A DNA stretch of 46,588 bases. Source: Streptomyces sp. MUM 203J. GTDB lineage: Bacteria > Actinomycetota > Actinomycetes > Streptomycetales > Streptomycetaceae. Every line of letters starts with the position of its first letter. Position 1 is the first letter of the stretch. Location of the stretch: NCBI RefSeq assembly GCF_022414595.1, contig NZ_JADWYO010000053.1, forward strand, positions 1 to 46,588, in the 5' to 3' direction. Made by a program: the position numbers and the translations under genes. A model generated the notes under the pieces. That model was not told the DNA's origin. It searched no databases and saw only the letters and a program-made list of their open reading frames with translations. Shown one piece after another: positions 1 through 8,685 of this stretch.

Positions 1-11
1 GCCCAACGGCC

Positions 12-56
12 ACGGTCCTCGCAACTCCCACAGATCGCGGGTGTTGCGAGGACCGT
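12..56. terminator. Long hairpin, probable intergenic terminator
   Basis: Positions 12-25 (ACGGTCCTCGCAAC) and 43-56 are a perfect 14-bp inverted repeat. After one mismatch the stem can extend inward with three more G-C pairs (27-29 with 39-41). There is no U-tract, which is usual for Streptomyces terminators. It lies 68 nt beyond the stop of the leftward gene ending at 124, so it could end that transcript or one from outside the window. Bases 57-123 hold nothing else recognisable. Confidence 0.5.
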
Positions 57-123
57 CAGAACCCAAGCTGGCACCGGGGCCCTCAGTCATGCGCGGCGAG
101 AGACCGGGCCGCCCGGCGCCCGC

Positions 124-951
124 TCAGTCGTGCCAGGCGCCGTACTCGTCCAGCAGGGCCTGGAGCGGGGCGAAGACGCCGGGACTCGCCGCCACCGTCA
201 GCTCGTCGCCCTCGGACGTGCCCGGGCGGCCGCCCACCAGGGCCCCCGCCTCGCGCGCGATGAGTGCTCCGGCGGCCCGGTCCCAGGGGCGCAGCCCCCG
301 CTCGTAGTAGCCGTCCAGCCGCCCGGCCGCCACATCGGCCAGGTCCACGGCCGCCGAACCTCCCCGGCGGATGTCCCGCAGGCGCGGGATCAGCCGGTGG
401 GCGACCTCCGCCTGGTGGGCGCGCACCTCGGCCACGTAGTTGAAACCGGTCGACACCAGGGCCTGGTCCAGCGGCGGCGCGGGACGGCAGCGCAGCCGCC
501 GCACCCCCAGGAACGCCCCGCGCCCCCGCACCGCACGGAACGTCTCGCCCCGCATGGGCGCCTCGACCACCCCGACGAGCGCCTCGCCGTCCCGTTCGGC
601 GGCGATGGACACGGCCCAGGTGGGCAGTCCGTACAGGTAGTTCACGGTGCCGTCGAGCGGATCGACGACCCAGCGGATGCCGCTGGTGCCGACGCTGGTG
701 CCGCCCTCCTCGCCGAGCAGCCCGTCCTCCGGGCGGCGCTCGGCCAGGAAGTCGGTGATCAGCTTCTCGGCGGCGAGGTCCATCTCGGTGACGACGTCGA
801 TGGGGCTCGACTTGGTCGCGGCGACGCCGAGGTCCGCGGGGCGGCCGTCGCGGAGCAGCGCGCCGGCCCTGCGGGCGGCTTCCAGGGCGATCGCCAGCAG
901 TTCGTCCGAGAGCGGGTCGTCGCTGCGGTCGGCGTTCGGCTGTTCGGTCAC
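124..951 (-). CDS. Inositol monophosphatase family phosphatase
   Basis: A 275-aa protein of the Mg-dependent, Li-sensitive inositol monophosphatase family (SuhB/HisN/CysQ-like). All family signatures are visible: the GEE metal ligand (LLGEEGG), the DPLDGTVNY box that binds two metals, and the C-terminal WDRAAG box. The substrate cannot be told from sequence; members hydrolyse inositol phosphates, histidinol phosphate or 3'-phosphoadenosine nucleotides. The start is GTG with GAGGAG 6 nt upstream. It is the last gene of a leftward pair with the ferrochelatase, about 190 nt away, so it may have its own promoter. Length is normal for the family. Confidence 0.85.
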   Translation of the reverse strand: MTEQPNADRSDDPLSDELLAIALEAARRAGALLRDGRPADLGVAATKSSPIDVVTEMDLAAEKLITDFLAERRPEDGLLGEEGGTSVGTSGIRWVVDPLDGTVNYLYGLPTWAVSIAAERDGEALVGVVEAPMRGETFRAVRGRGAFLGVRRLRCRPAPPLDQALVSTGFNYVAEVRAHQAEVAHRLIPRLRDIRRGGSAAVDLADVAAGRLDGYYERGLRPWDRAAGALIAREAGALVGGRPGTSEGDELTVAASPGVFAPLQALLDEYGAWHD

Positions 952-1143
952 GGAATCTCCTCGTCAGGTGGTCCGAGGTCGGGGCCCGGCCCGGACGCCC
1001 ACAGCTCGGCTGTCCGGGGGTGCCCCTTCGGGGGAGGTGAGGACGGGCGGCGCGCCGCCGCACGGGGCCGGTGCCCTTCCACGGCGGTGGCCGCACGTCG
1101 ACGCGGCCGGGGCGGGGCGGTGCAGAGGCGGACCGGCCGGGCC

Positions 1144-2286
1144 TCAGGCGTACGGGCTGTCCGCGCCCGCTGCCGCGGGGTGTTCCGCACGCGCCGGGCA
1201 GCAGCCGGTCGGGCACAGGTCGTGCGACGGCCCCAGAGCGCCCAGAGCGCACCGCTCCACTGCGGCGCCCCGCTCCGTCGCGGCCCGCTCCAGCAACAGG
1301 TCGCGGACGGCGGCGGCGAACCGGGGGTCGGCGCCGACGGTGGCCGAGCGGCGCACCGGCAGCCCCAGCCCGGCGGCCTTCGCGGTGGCCTCGGTGTCCA
1401 GGTCGTAAAGGACCTCCATGTGGTCGGAGACGAAGCCGATCGGGACCATCACGGCGGCCGGGACACCCTGCTGGTGGAGTTCCTCCAGGTGGTCGCAGAT
1501 GTCCGGCTCCAGCCACGGGATGTGCGGGGCGCCGCTGCGGGACTGGTACACGAGCCGCCAGGGGTGGTCGACGCCGGTGCGCTCCCGTACGGCGTCGGCG
1601 ATGAGGCGGGCCACGTCCAGGTGCTGCCGGACGTACGCCCCGCCGTCGCCGTGGTCCGCGACCGGGCCCGAGGTCTCGGCGGCGGACTCGGGGATCGAGT
1701 GCGTGGTGAAGGCCAGATGGGCGTCCGCGCGCACGGACGCGTCCAGCCCTTCCAGGGACTTCAGGACGCCGTCGGTCATGGGCTCCACGAAGCCGGGGTG
1801 GTTGAAGTAGTGCCGCAGCTTGTCGACGCGGGGCAGCGGCAGGCCCTCCGCTTCGAGCGCGGCGAGAGCGTCCGCGAGGTTCTCGCGGTACTGGCGGCAG
1901 CCGGAGTACGAGGCGTACGCGCTGGTCGCGAGGACGGCGATATGACGCCGTCCGTCGAGCACCATCTCCCGCAGGGTGTCCTTCAGGTACGGCGTCCAGT
2001 TCCGGTTGCCCCAGTACACCGGCAGGTCGAGCCCGGCGCCCGCGAAGTCCTCACGCAGCGCGGTGAGGAGGGCCCGGCACTGCCCGTTGATGGGGCTGAC
2101 ACCGCCGAACAGGAAGTAGTGCTGCCCGACCTCCTCGAGCCGCTCCCGGGGGATCCCACGGCCCCGGGTCACGTTCTCCAGGAACGGGACCACGTCGTCG
2201 GGGCCCTCCGGCCCGCCGAAGGAGAGCAGCAGCAGGGCGTCGTACGGGGCGGGGTCGCGCTCATCGGGCACACGCTGATCGGACAT
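1144..2286 (-). CDS. cpfC: Ferrochelatase (coproporphyrin III ferrochelatase type)
   Basis: A 380-aa ferrochelatase that inserts ferrous iron into a porphyrin late in haem synthesis. In Actinobacteria the known substrate is coproporphyrin III (the CpfC branch); older annotation calls it hemH. Visible family blocks are the N-terminal LLLLSFGGPEGPDD, the active-site THSIPES histidine region, YQSRSGAP, and VPIGFVSDHMEVLYDLD near the C-terminus. The tail holds a cysteine cluster (C..., then CPTGCC), which fits the [2Fe-2S] cluster reported for several actinobacterial ferrochelatases; that is inferred by analogy. The open frame extends upstream to 2373, but the ATG at 2286 (MSDQRVPDE) has AGGA upstream and matches family N-termini. 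Confidence 0.9.
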   Translation of the reverse strand: MSDQRVPDERDPAPYDALLLLSFGGPEGPDDVVPFLENVTRGRGIPRERLEEVGQHYFLFGGVSPINGQCRALLTALREDFAGAGLDLPVYWGNRNWTPYLKDTLREMVLDGRRHIAVLATSAYASYSGCRQYRENLADALAALEAEGLPLPRVDKLRHYFNHPGFVEPMTDGVLKSLEGLDASVRADAHLAFTTHSIPESAAETSGPVADHGDGGAYVRQHLDVARLIADAVRERTGVDHPWRLVYQSRSGAPHIPWLEPDICDHLEELHQQGVPAAVMVPIGFVSDHMEVLYDLDTEATAKAAGLGLPVRRSATVGADPRFAAAVRDLLLERAATERGAAVERCALGALGPSHDLCPTGCCPARAEHPAAAGADSPYA

Positions 2287-2454
2287 GGGAATGATCCTGC
2301 CACCCGCGGCCGACAGCCGGAAAACCGCGGTGCACACCCACCCGTTCGGCCGTAATCTGTGAAGGCTGGCCATACGCCTTACCGGTGTGACGCGTAGGCC
2401 TCGGCCCCCACGCTCAGCACCTCGCGCCTCGCGCGTCCCCGACCGGAGTCCCCC

Positions 2455-3750
2455 TTGCCCAGTCCCTATCGCGCGGTCTTCGCCGCCCCCGGCACTCTGA
2501 ACTTCTCCGCTGCCGGTTTCGTCGGCCGGATGCCACTGGCGATGACCGGCATCGGCATCCTGACGATGATCTCCGAGCTGACCGGGCGGTACGGGCTCGC
2601 GGGCGCCCTGACGGCGACGCTGGCGCTGTCCGCCGCCGTGCTGGGCCCGCAGATCTCACGGATGGTCGACCGGCACGGCCAGCGCCGGGTGGTGCGCCCG
2701 GCCGCGCTCGTGTCGGTGGTGTCGGTGGGCGCGCTGCTGCTCGCGGCCCGGGAGGAACTGCCGGACTGGACACTCTTCGTGTGCGCCGCCGGGGCGGGGG
2801 CCGTGCCGAGTGTGGGCGCGCTGGTCCGGGCGCGGTGGGCGGAGATCTACCGGGGCCGGCCGCAGGAGCTGCACACGGCGTACTCGCTGGAGTCGGTCGT
2901 CGACGAGATCTGCTTCATCGTGGGCCCGCCGGTCTCCATCGGGCTGTCCACGGTCTGGTTCCCGGAGGCCGGTCCGCTGCTGTCCGGGCTGTTCCTGCTC
3001 GCCGGTGTGTGGTGGCTGACCGCCCAGCGGGACACGGAGCCGGCGCCGCATCCGGTGCGGAGGAACGCGGGCGGGCGCTCCAGCGCCCTGCGCTCCCCCG
3101 GACTCCAGGTGCTGGTCGCGGCGTTCACGGCCACCGGCGTGATCTTCGGAGCGGTGGACGTGGTGACGCTGGCGTTCGCGGAGGAGGCCGGGCACAAGGC
3201 GGCGTCGAGCCTGGCACTGGCGGTGTACGCGCTCGGCTCCTGCCTTGCGGGCGTGGTGTTCGGGCTGACGCCCCTCAAGGGCGACCCGGCGCGGCGCTGG
3301 CTCGTGGGGGTCTGCGCGATGGCCGTGAGCATGATCCCCCTCCAGCTGGCCGGGAACCTGCCGTTGCTGGCGGGGGCACTCTTCGTCGCGGGTCTTGCCA
3401 TCGCGCCCACCATGGTGACCACCATGGCCCTCGTCGAGGCGCACGTACCGCGTGGCAAGCTCACCGAAGGCATGTCCTGGACGAGTACCGGGCTCGCGGT
3501 CGGTATCTCGCTGGGATCCTCGGTCGCCGGCTGGGTGGTCGACGCGCACGGAGCGGCGGCGGCGTACGCGGTGCCCGGCCTGGCCGGGGTACTGGCGGCG
3601 CTGATCGCGTTCCTGGGGTACAGCCGGCTGCGCAGGCCGGTTCCGATGCGGGAGGGGCAGCGTGAGCAGCAGGACCCGGAAGAGCACGATCAGTCAGGCC
3701 CTGGCTCTGGGCCGGACCGGGCTGGGCGGTCGGGGCAGCACGTGGCGTAA
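2455..3750 (+). CDS. MFS transporter
   Basis: A 431-aa integral membrane protein of the major facilitator superfamily, with about 12 hydrophobic segments. The loop after TM2 carries an MFS motif-A-like stretch (MVDRHGQRRVV). The start is TTG with GGAG about 9 nt upstream, and the N-terminus MPSPYRAVFAAPGTLNF is family-like; an upstream ATG in this frame is absent. The substrate is not predictable; drug or metabolite export is likely. Its 3' end overlaps the next gene by 89 nt in another frame, so the two are co-transcribed. The C-terminal tail beyond about residue 400 is hydrophilic and exists partly because of that overlap. Confidence 0.85.
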   Translation: MPSPYRAVFAAPGTLNFSAAGFVGRMPLAMTGIGILTMISELTGRYGLAGALTATLALSAAVLGPQISRMVDRHGQRRVVRPAALVSVVSVGALLLAAREELPDWTLFVCAAGAGAVPSVGALVRARWAEIYRGRPQELHTAYSLESVVDEICFIVGPPVSIGLSTVWFPEAGPLLSGLFLLAGVWWLTAQRDTEPAPHPVRRNAGGRSSALRSPGLQVLVAAFTATGVIFGAVDVVTLAFAEEAGHKAASSLALAVYALGSCLAGVVFGLTPLKGDPARRWLVGVCAMAVSMIPLQLAGNLPLLAGALFVAGLAIAPTMVTTMALVEAHVPRGKLTEGMSWTSTGLAVGISLGSSVAGWVVDAHGAAAAYAVPGLAGVLAALIAFLGYSRLRRPVPMREGQREQQDPEEHDQSGPGSGPDRAGRSGQHVA

Positions 3751-5038
3751 CTGGGCGGGGAACGTGTCCGCGCGCCCCGCGCGCGTGGCGCGGCCCGCGT
3801 CCGTGGACGAGCTTGTGGACGCGGTCGTCGGCGCGGCCGAGGACGGGCTGCGGGTCAAGACGGTCGGCACGGGCCACTCGTTCACGTCCGTGGCAGCCAC
3901 CGACGGGCTGTTGATCCAGCCCGATCTGCTCACCGGAATCCGCGCGATCGACCGTGCCGCGATGACCGTGACCGTGGAGTCGGGCACGCCGCTGAAGCGG
4001 CTGAACGCGGCGCTGGCCCGGGAGGGCCTGTCGCTCACGAACATGGGCGACATCATGGAGCAGACCGTCGCCGGGGCCACCGCCACCGGGACGCACGGCA
4101 CGGGCCGGGACTCGGGGTCGATCGCCGCGCAGATCCGGGGACTTGAGCTGGTGACGGCTGACGGCCGTGTGCTGGCCTGCTCGGAGAAGGGAACCGAAGA
4201 AGAGCGCGCCGTCTTCGCGGCGGCCCGGATCGGGCTGGGGGCGCTCGGCGTGATCTCCGCGATCACCTTCGCGGTGGAGCCGATGTTCCTGCTCACCGCG
4301 CGCGAGGAGCCGATGACCTTCGACCGGGTGACGGCGGACTTCGACGCACTGCACGCGGAGAACGAGCACCTCGAGTTCTACTGGTTCCCGCACACCGGGA
4401 ACTGCATGACGAAGCGCAACAACCGCAGCCACGGGCCGGTGGACCCGCCGGGCCGGTTCAGCGGCTGGTTCGAGGACGAGTTCCTGTCCAACGGAGTGTT
4501 CCAGGTGGCGAATTCGGTCGGCAGCGTTCTCCCGGCGGCGGTGCCCGCGATCGCCCGGGTGTCGAGCCGGGCGCTGTCGGCCCGTACGTACACCGACATC
4601 CCGTACAAGGTGTTCACCAGCCCGCGCCGGGTGCGGTTCATGGAGATGGAGTACGCCGTTCCGCGCGAGGCGGCGGTGGCGGCGCTGCGGGAGCTGAAGG
4701 CGATGCTGGAGCGTTCGCCGCTGCGGGTGAGCTTCCCGGTCGAGGTGCGCACGGCACCCGCGGACGACATCACGCTGTCGACGGCGTCGGGCCGGGACAC
4801 CGCGTACATCGCGGTGCACATGTACCGGGGGACGCCGTACCGGGCGTACTTCACGGCGGCCGAGCGGATCATGACGGCACACGACGGGCGTCCGCACTGG
4901 GGCAAGGTGCACACCCGGGACGCCGCCTATCTGGCGGAGGCCTACCCGCGGTTCGGTGAGTTCACGGCGCTGCGCGACCGGCTGGACCCGGACCGGGTGT
5001 TCGGCAACGCGTATCTGCGGCGGGTACTGGGCGGGTGA
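3662..5038 (+). CDS. FAD-linked oxidase, D-arabinono-1,4-lactone oxidase (ALO) type
   Basis: A 458-aa flavoprotein oxidase. The N-terminal PCMH-type FAD domain includes GTGHSF; its His72 aligns with the histidine that carries covalent FAD in alditol and aldonolactone oxidases. TGTHGTG, another FAD-domain element, follows around residue 145. The C-terminal ALO domain carries the hallmark HWGK near residue 418. Relatives oxidise aldonolactones or alditols with release of H2O2, and the exact substrate here is unknown. The start is GTG at 3662 with GGAGGGG just upstream, inside the 3' end of the MFS gene, so translation is probably coupled. The convergent neighbour ends only 24 nt away, across a shared terminator hairpin. 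Confidence 0.85.
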   Translation: MSSRTRKSTISQALALGRTGLGGRGSTWRNWAGNVSARPARVARPASVDELVDAVVGAAEDGLRVKTVGTGHSFTSVAATDGLLIQPDLLTGIRAIDRAAMTVTVESGTPLKRLNAALAREGLSLTNMGDIMEQTVAGATATGTHGTGRDSGSIAAQIRGLELVTADGRVLACSEKGTEEERAVFAAARIGLGALGVISAITFAVEPMFLLTAREEPMTFDRVTADFDALHAENEHLEFYWFPHTGNCMTKRNNRSHGPVDPPGRFSGWFEDEFLSNGVFQVANSVGSVLPAAVPAIARVSSRALSARTYTDIPYKVFTSPRRVRFMEMEYAVPREAAVAALRELKAMLERSPLRVSFPVEVRTAPADDITLSTASGRDTAYIAVHMYRGTPYRAYFTAAERIMTAHDGRPHWGKVHTRDAAYLAEAYPRFGEFTALRDRLDPDRVFGNAYLRRVLGG

Positions 5039-5074
5039 CCGGCGGGGTGGCCCGGCACCGGGTCACCCCGCCGG
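5039..5074. terminator. Bidirectional terminator hairpin
   Basis: CCGGCGGGGTG at 5039-5049 is repeated inverted at 5064-5074, an 11-bp perfect stem with a 14-nt loop. It sits exactly between the stops of two convergent genes (5038 on plus, 5063-5065 on minus), so it can serve both. Confidence 0.7.
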
Positions 5075-5926
5075 GGCGGTGGCGTCGTCCGCGGCTTCTC
5101 CGGACGGGGAGGAACCGGACGCGGGCGCGGTGGTGGACGGGGTAGGGGCAGGCGCGGACCGGGACGTGGACGGGGTAGGGGCGGGGGTGGGGGTGGGGTC
5201 CGTACCGCTGTCCTCGCCGCTGCCGCCGTCGGCGGAGCCGGAGCCCGTGGAACCGGAGTCCGGGGTACCGGAGCCGGAGGGGGTGGGTCGGGGAGAAGCG
5301 GGAGGCTGCGTGCCGTTCGGGGCGGTATCGCCGTCCGGGCCCTGGCGGTCCGGGCGTTGCCGCTCCTGCTCCGGGGCCCGGGGATCCTCTCGGTCCTCGG
5401 CGGCTCCACCCGGTCCGGAGCCGCCGCGGACGGCCGAGCCGACGGTCGTGGCCCCCTTGCCGCCGCTGAGGTCCCGGCCGGAGACCAGTTCGTACACGGT
5501 GATACCGGTCATGGCCACCGCGAAGACCACGACGGCGGCGAGGACGGGCCGCCGACGGCCGCCCACCCGGCTGCGGTACGTCGTGGCCGCGCCGTACGAG
5601 CCGGCCTCGGGCTCGGAGGTACGGGCGGGCACCGGGGCGGGCGAGGCGCGGGTGGTGGCGGCGTCGCGCATCTTCGCACCGGTGCTGCTGAAGACATGCT
5701 GGAGGACCGGGCTGCCGCAGGTCGCGACGACACTGATCACGCCCGCGCCCAGAACCGTGCCGTAGACGCCCAGCCGGGAGGCGAGCAGGGCGGCCAGCAC
5801 GGCCGCGACGGTGCTGGCGGCGACCTGCGCGGCGCTCAGTTCGAGCCGGCGGCCCTGCTCCCCCTCCCCTTGAGCCCTTTGTGCCCCTTCCGTTGCGTTC
5901 TCCCGCTTGTCAACCCTCTGACACAT
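5063..5926 (-). CDS. Membrane protein with Pro/Ser/Thr-rich tail
   Basis: A 287-aa protein with no recognised enzymatic motif. After a charged N-terminus there are two hydrophobic stretches close together (around AAQVAASTVAAVLAALLA and VYGTVLGAGVISVVATC). A basic linker, a third membrane segment (VLAAVVVFAVAMTGITVYEL), then about 120 residues rich in Gly, Pro, Ser, Thr and acidic residues follow, typical of a tail crossing or reaching the cell wall. The start is the ATG at 5926 (MCQRVDKRE) with GAGG upstream; the frame is open to 6055 but that part looks non-coding. It is divergent from sepH. Function is unknown. Confidence 0.6.
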   Translation of the reverse strand: MCQRVDKRENATEGAQRAQGEGEQGRRLELSAAQVAASTVAAVLAALLASRLGVYGTVLGAGVISVVATCGSPVLQHVFSSTGAKMRDAATTRASPAPVPARTSEPEAGSYGAATTYRSRVGGRRRPVLAAVVVFAVAMTGITVYELVSGRDLSGGKGATTVGSAVRGGSGPGGAAEDREDPRAPEQERQRPDRQGPDGDTAPNGTQPPASPRPTPSGSGTPDSGSTGSGSADGGSGEDSGTDPTPTPAPTPSTSRSAPAPTPSTTAPASGSSPSGEAADDATAPAG

Positions 5927-6411
5927 CCTCAGCCTCGGTTCACGATCTTCCCGGCTTGTGCTGTAAAGGGACTTATGAGCCAGCTGGACGGTTCCGTTTC
6001 GGCCAGTTCTGTGAAGGAGGCCACTCGGCGCCAGGACGCCCCGGAGGCCAACCACAGCCGCCGGCAGCGACTTCGACGGCGTGCCGGTCTACCAGCATGG
6101 GCCGAATGGAGTACTGTGGCGAACCCTGGGCATCGGTCTCTTACGGGTGTCCGGGATCAACGGGAGGGGCCGAAAATGGCACTCGATCCGGCGGCGCCGC
6201 GGCATCGCACGGAGACCTGCTGCGCAGCGTAACCGACCAGTTACGCTGAGTGGCGAAACAGGTAACCGTGCCATAACGGCGTTCCAGGGCCCATGCCCGA
6301 CACGCCGGGCAACTCGGCAAGGTTGTGGCAGGCTGCACCCGGGCAGGCCACACTCGACTAGCGGAAGCAGCGACGCACGTGACGTCGGCAGGCACCACCC
6401 GGGAGGTCCCC
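5927..6411. other. 485-bp divergent intergenic region upstream of sepH
   Basis: The region lies between two divergently transcribed genes. A frame at 5974-6232 (starting MSQLDGSVSAS) keeps coding-like third-position GC for about 30 codons only and then loses it, so it is not called as a gene. The clearest structure is the dyad at 6225-6248 listed separately. I see no RNA gene. Confidence 0.5.
6225..6248. promoter_or_regulatory. Perfect 9-bp-arm dyad upstream of sepH
   Basis: CAGCGTAAC, six bases, then GTTACGCTG form a perfect inverted repeat centred about 175 nt before the sepH start. It is less GC-rich than its surroundings, as operators often are, and has too short a stem to be an obvious terminator. 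The binding protein is unknown. Confidence 0.35.
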
Positions 6412-7455
6412 ATGCCCGAACTGCGTGTCGTGGCCGTCTCCAACGACGGCACACGACTGGTGCTGAAGGCTGCGGACAACACGGAGTACACGCTTCCGAT
6501 CGACGAGCGGCTGCGTGCCGCCGTACGCAACGACCGGCCCCGGCTGGGCCAGATCGAGATCGAGGTGGAGAGCCACCTCCGCCCCCGCGACATCCAGGCC
6601 CGTATACGCGCGGGCGCGACCGCGGAGGAGGTGGCCCAGCTCGCGGGTATCCCGGTCGAGCGGGTGCGCCGCTTCGAGGGGCCGGTGCTCGCGGAGCGCG
6701 CGTTCATGGCGGAGCGGGCCCGGAAGACCCCCGTACGCAGGCCCGGTGAGAACGCCGGGCCGCAGCTGGGTGAGGCCGTGCAGGAGCGGCTGCTGCTGCG
6801 CGGCGCCGAGAAGGACACCGTGGCCTGGGACTCCTGGCGCCGGGACGACGGCACCTGGGAGGTGCTGCTCGTCTACCGGGTGGCCGGGGAGGTCCACACG
6901 GCGAGCTGGACGTACGACCCGCCCCGGCGCCTGGTGCAGGCCGTGGACGGGGAGGCCCGGTCGCTGATCGGTGAGGCCGACGACACCGTGGCCGTGTCGG
7001 AGCCCAGTCCGCCCTTCGTGCCCCGCATCGCACGGCTGCCCCGGGAGCGGACGCTGGAACGGGCCGCCGACCGGCCCGCGCTCGGCAGTGTGGACGGCGA
7101 GGGGGAACAGGAGCCGGAGTCCGAGCGGGACTCGCTGACCAGCCTGCTGGAGGCGGTGCCCAGCTTCCGGGGCGACATGGTCGTGCCCGAGCGGGCGTCC
7201 GTGTCGGAGACGTCGGCGGAGGACGAGGAGCAGGAGGCCGCATCCGAGGAGCGCCCGGCGTCCGCGGCGTCCGCGGGAGCGGGTTCCGCGTACGCGGACG
7301 TACTGATGCCGAGGTCGGTGACCGGTCACCGGGACCGGCTGACCGGCACGACGGACCGTCAGGCGGAGGCGGACGGGGTGCGGCCGGGACGGCGGGCGGC
7401 GGTGCCGAGCTGGGACGAGATCGTGTTCGGCACGCGCCGCAAGAAGCAGGAGTGA
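6412..7455 (+). CDS. sepH: SepH, FtsZ-interacting cell division regulator
   Basis: A 347-aa protein matching SepH (DUF3071), known in Streptomyces and mycobacteria to bind FtsZ and stimulate filament assembly for septation. The N-terminus MPELRVVAVSNDGTRLVLK and the following helix-turn-helix-like segment (residues about 55-100, IQARIRAGATAEEVAQLAGI) are the conserved domain. The middle is acidic, variable and low-complexity. The extreme C-terminus SWDEIVFGTRRKK is the second conserved patch. The start is the ATG at 6412 with GGGAGG 6 nt upstream; the longer frame from 6325 lacks family similarity. It is monocistronic here, between a divergent and a convergent gene. From memory this is the SCO5855 position. 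Confidence 0.9.
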   Translation: MPELRVVAVSNDGTRLVLKAADNTEYTLPIDERLRAAVRNDRPRLGQIEIEVESHLRPRDIQARIRAGATAEEVAQLAGIPVERVRRFEGPVLAERAFMAERARKTPVRRPGENAGPQLGEAVQERLLLRGAEKDTVAWDSWRRDDGTWEVLLVYRVAGEVHTASWTYDPPRRLVQAVDGEARSLIGEADDTVAVSEPSPPFVPRIARLPRERTLERAADRPALGSVDGEGEQEPESERDSLTSLLEAVPSFRGDMVVPERASVSETSAEDEEQEAASEERPASAASAGAGSAYADVLMPRSVTGHRDRLTGTTDRQAEADGVRPGRRAAVPSWDEIVFGTRRKKQE

Positions 7456-7537
7456 CCGGGGCCTTCCCCGCCGTGCCCGGTTGCCGCTGCGTGGCGGGCG
7501 CCCCTTCCCGGAGCCCTGGGCTCCGCCTCCGGCCGTC

Positions 7538-7568
7538 GCGGCTTCGCCGCTCGTGCTCGGGCGCCGGA
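7538..7568 (-). repeat. Dispersed intergenic repeat, copy C
   Basis: Read on the minus strand this is TCCGGCGCCCGAGCACGAGC followed by GGCGAAGCCGC. It shares about 22 of 25 core bases with the copies at 25960-25984 and 36502-36526. It lies in the gap between two convergent genes, and the GCGGC-TTC-GCCGC part can form its own small hairpin, so it may double as a terminator. Confidence 0.55.
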
Positions 7569-7597
7569 CGTACCGGTCTCCGGGCGGGGCGGGGGAG

Positions 7598-8461
7598 TCA
7601 GCCGCGCTCCGGGCCCGTGGCCACCGGGCGACCGGGGTTCCGGGACCACTCGGACCAGGAGCCCGCGTACAGTGCCGCACGAATTCCGGCCACCGCCAGG
7701 GCCAGGACCTCGTGGGCGCCGGACACGCCCGAGCCGCAGTACACACCGACCTCGGAGGCGTCGGTCGCGCCCAGTTCCTTGAAGCGGGCGGCCAGCGCCT
7801 CCGGTGTCAGGAAGCGGCCGTCCCGCCCGACGTTCTCGTTCGTGGGAGCCGAGGCCGCGCCCGGGATGTGCCCGGCCACCGGGTCGATCGGCTCCACCTC
7901 ACCGCGGTACCGCTCCCCTGCCCGCGCGTCCAGCAGCAGCCCCGACCGCGCCAGCGCCGCCGCCCCGTCCGCGTCCAGCAGCGGCAGGGCACCCGGCCGG
8001 GGGCGGAAGCCGCCCGCCACCGGCGCCGGGATCTCCGTCGACAGCGGGCCGCGCCACGCCGCGAGGCCCCCGTCGAGGACCCGTACATCCGGATGGCCCG
8101 CCCAGCGGAGCAGCCACCAGGCACGGGCCGCCGCCCACCCCTGGCCGCCGTCGTAGGCGACCACCCGCGCGCCCGCCGAGACCCCCGCCGCGCGCATCGC
8201 CGCGCCGAACACCTCCAGGTCAGGCAGGGGATGGCGGCCGCCGGCACCGGGGGGCCCGGCCAGCGCCGAGTCCAGGTCCACGTACACGGCCCCCGGCAGG
8301 TGCCCCGCCTCGTAGGCGGGACGCCCCGGAGGGCCGCCCAGCTCCCAGCGGACGTCCAGGAGCACCGGGGCGTCGGTGCCGGTCGCGCCGAGTTCGGCGG
8401 CCAGGTCCTCCGGGGACACCAGTGGGTGCGGGCCGGGCATCGGGTCTGCGTCAGGCTTCAT
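7598..8461 (-). CDS. sseA: Sulfurtransferase (3-mercaptopyruvate type, tandem rhodanese)
   Basis: A 287-aa protein of two rhodanese domains. The first (VLLDVRWELGG ... YEAGHLPGAVYVDLD) lacks a catalytic cysteine. The second carries the active-site loop CGSGVSG with Cys242. CGSGV-type loops are typical of 3-mercaptopyruvate sulfurtransferases, whereas thiosulfate-specific rhodaneses usually have CRKGV, so transfer of sulfur from mercaptopyruvate is favoured. Asp/Glu-rich elements such as YDGGQGWAAARAWWLLRWAGH match the family. The start is the ATG at 8461 (MKPDADP) with GAGG upstream; the open frame to 8710 has no family similarity and runs into the divergent gene's leader. Confidence 0.85.
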   Translation of the reverse strand: MKPDADPMPGPHPLVSPEDLAAELGATGTDAPVLLDVRWELGGPPGRPAYEAGHLPGAVYVDLDSALAGPPGAGGRHPLPDLEVFGAAMRAAGVSAGARVVAYDGGQGWAAARAWWLLRWAGHPDVRVLDGGLAAWRGPLSTEIPAPVAGGFRPRPGALPLLDADGAAALARSGLLLDARAGERYRGEVEPIDPVAGHIPGAASAPTNENVGRDGRFLTPEALAARFKELGATDASEVGVYCGSGVSGAHEVLALAVAGIRAALYAGSWSEWSRNPGRPVATGPERG

Positions 8462-8685
8462 GCCGCCATCCTCGCGCAGACCACGGGCGCTTCGGGACCC
8501 GCCGGGAGGATGGGTCCCCGTTTTTCGGGCATCCTCCTGCCGGATCGCGCCAATCCACGGCGCGGCCGGGGCGTACCGCTCGACCGGCGGTGCGAGCATC
8601 TGACGAGGCGTGGAGCTGCCGCTCGTACGGCATCCGCCCGGGTTCCCCCGCACGGCCACGACGATGGTCCGAGGAGAGAGTGACG

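Noticed and set aside
83..2355. Long antisense frames over the first three genes (for example 130-2355 plus, 83-1516 minus)
   Set aside because: Composition is Arg/Gly/Pro-rich with no family motifs, as expected for shadow frames in high-GC DNA; the opposite-strand genes carry clear signatures.
5974..6232. Possible small gene starting MSQLDGSVSAS upstream of sepH
   Set aside because: Third-position GC bias fades after about 30 codons, there is no clear ribosome site, and the family is unrecognised.
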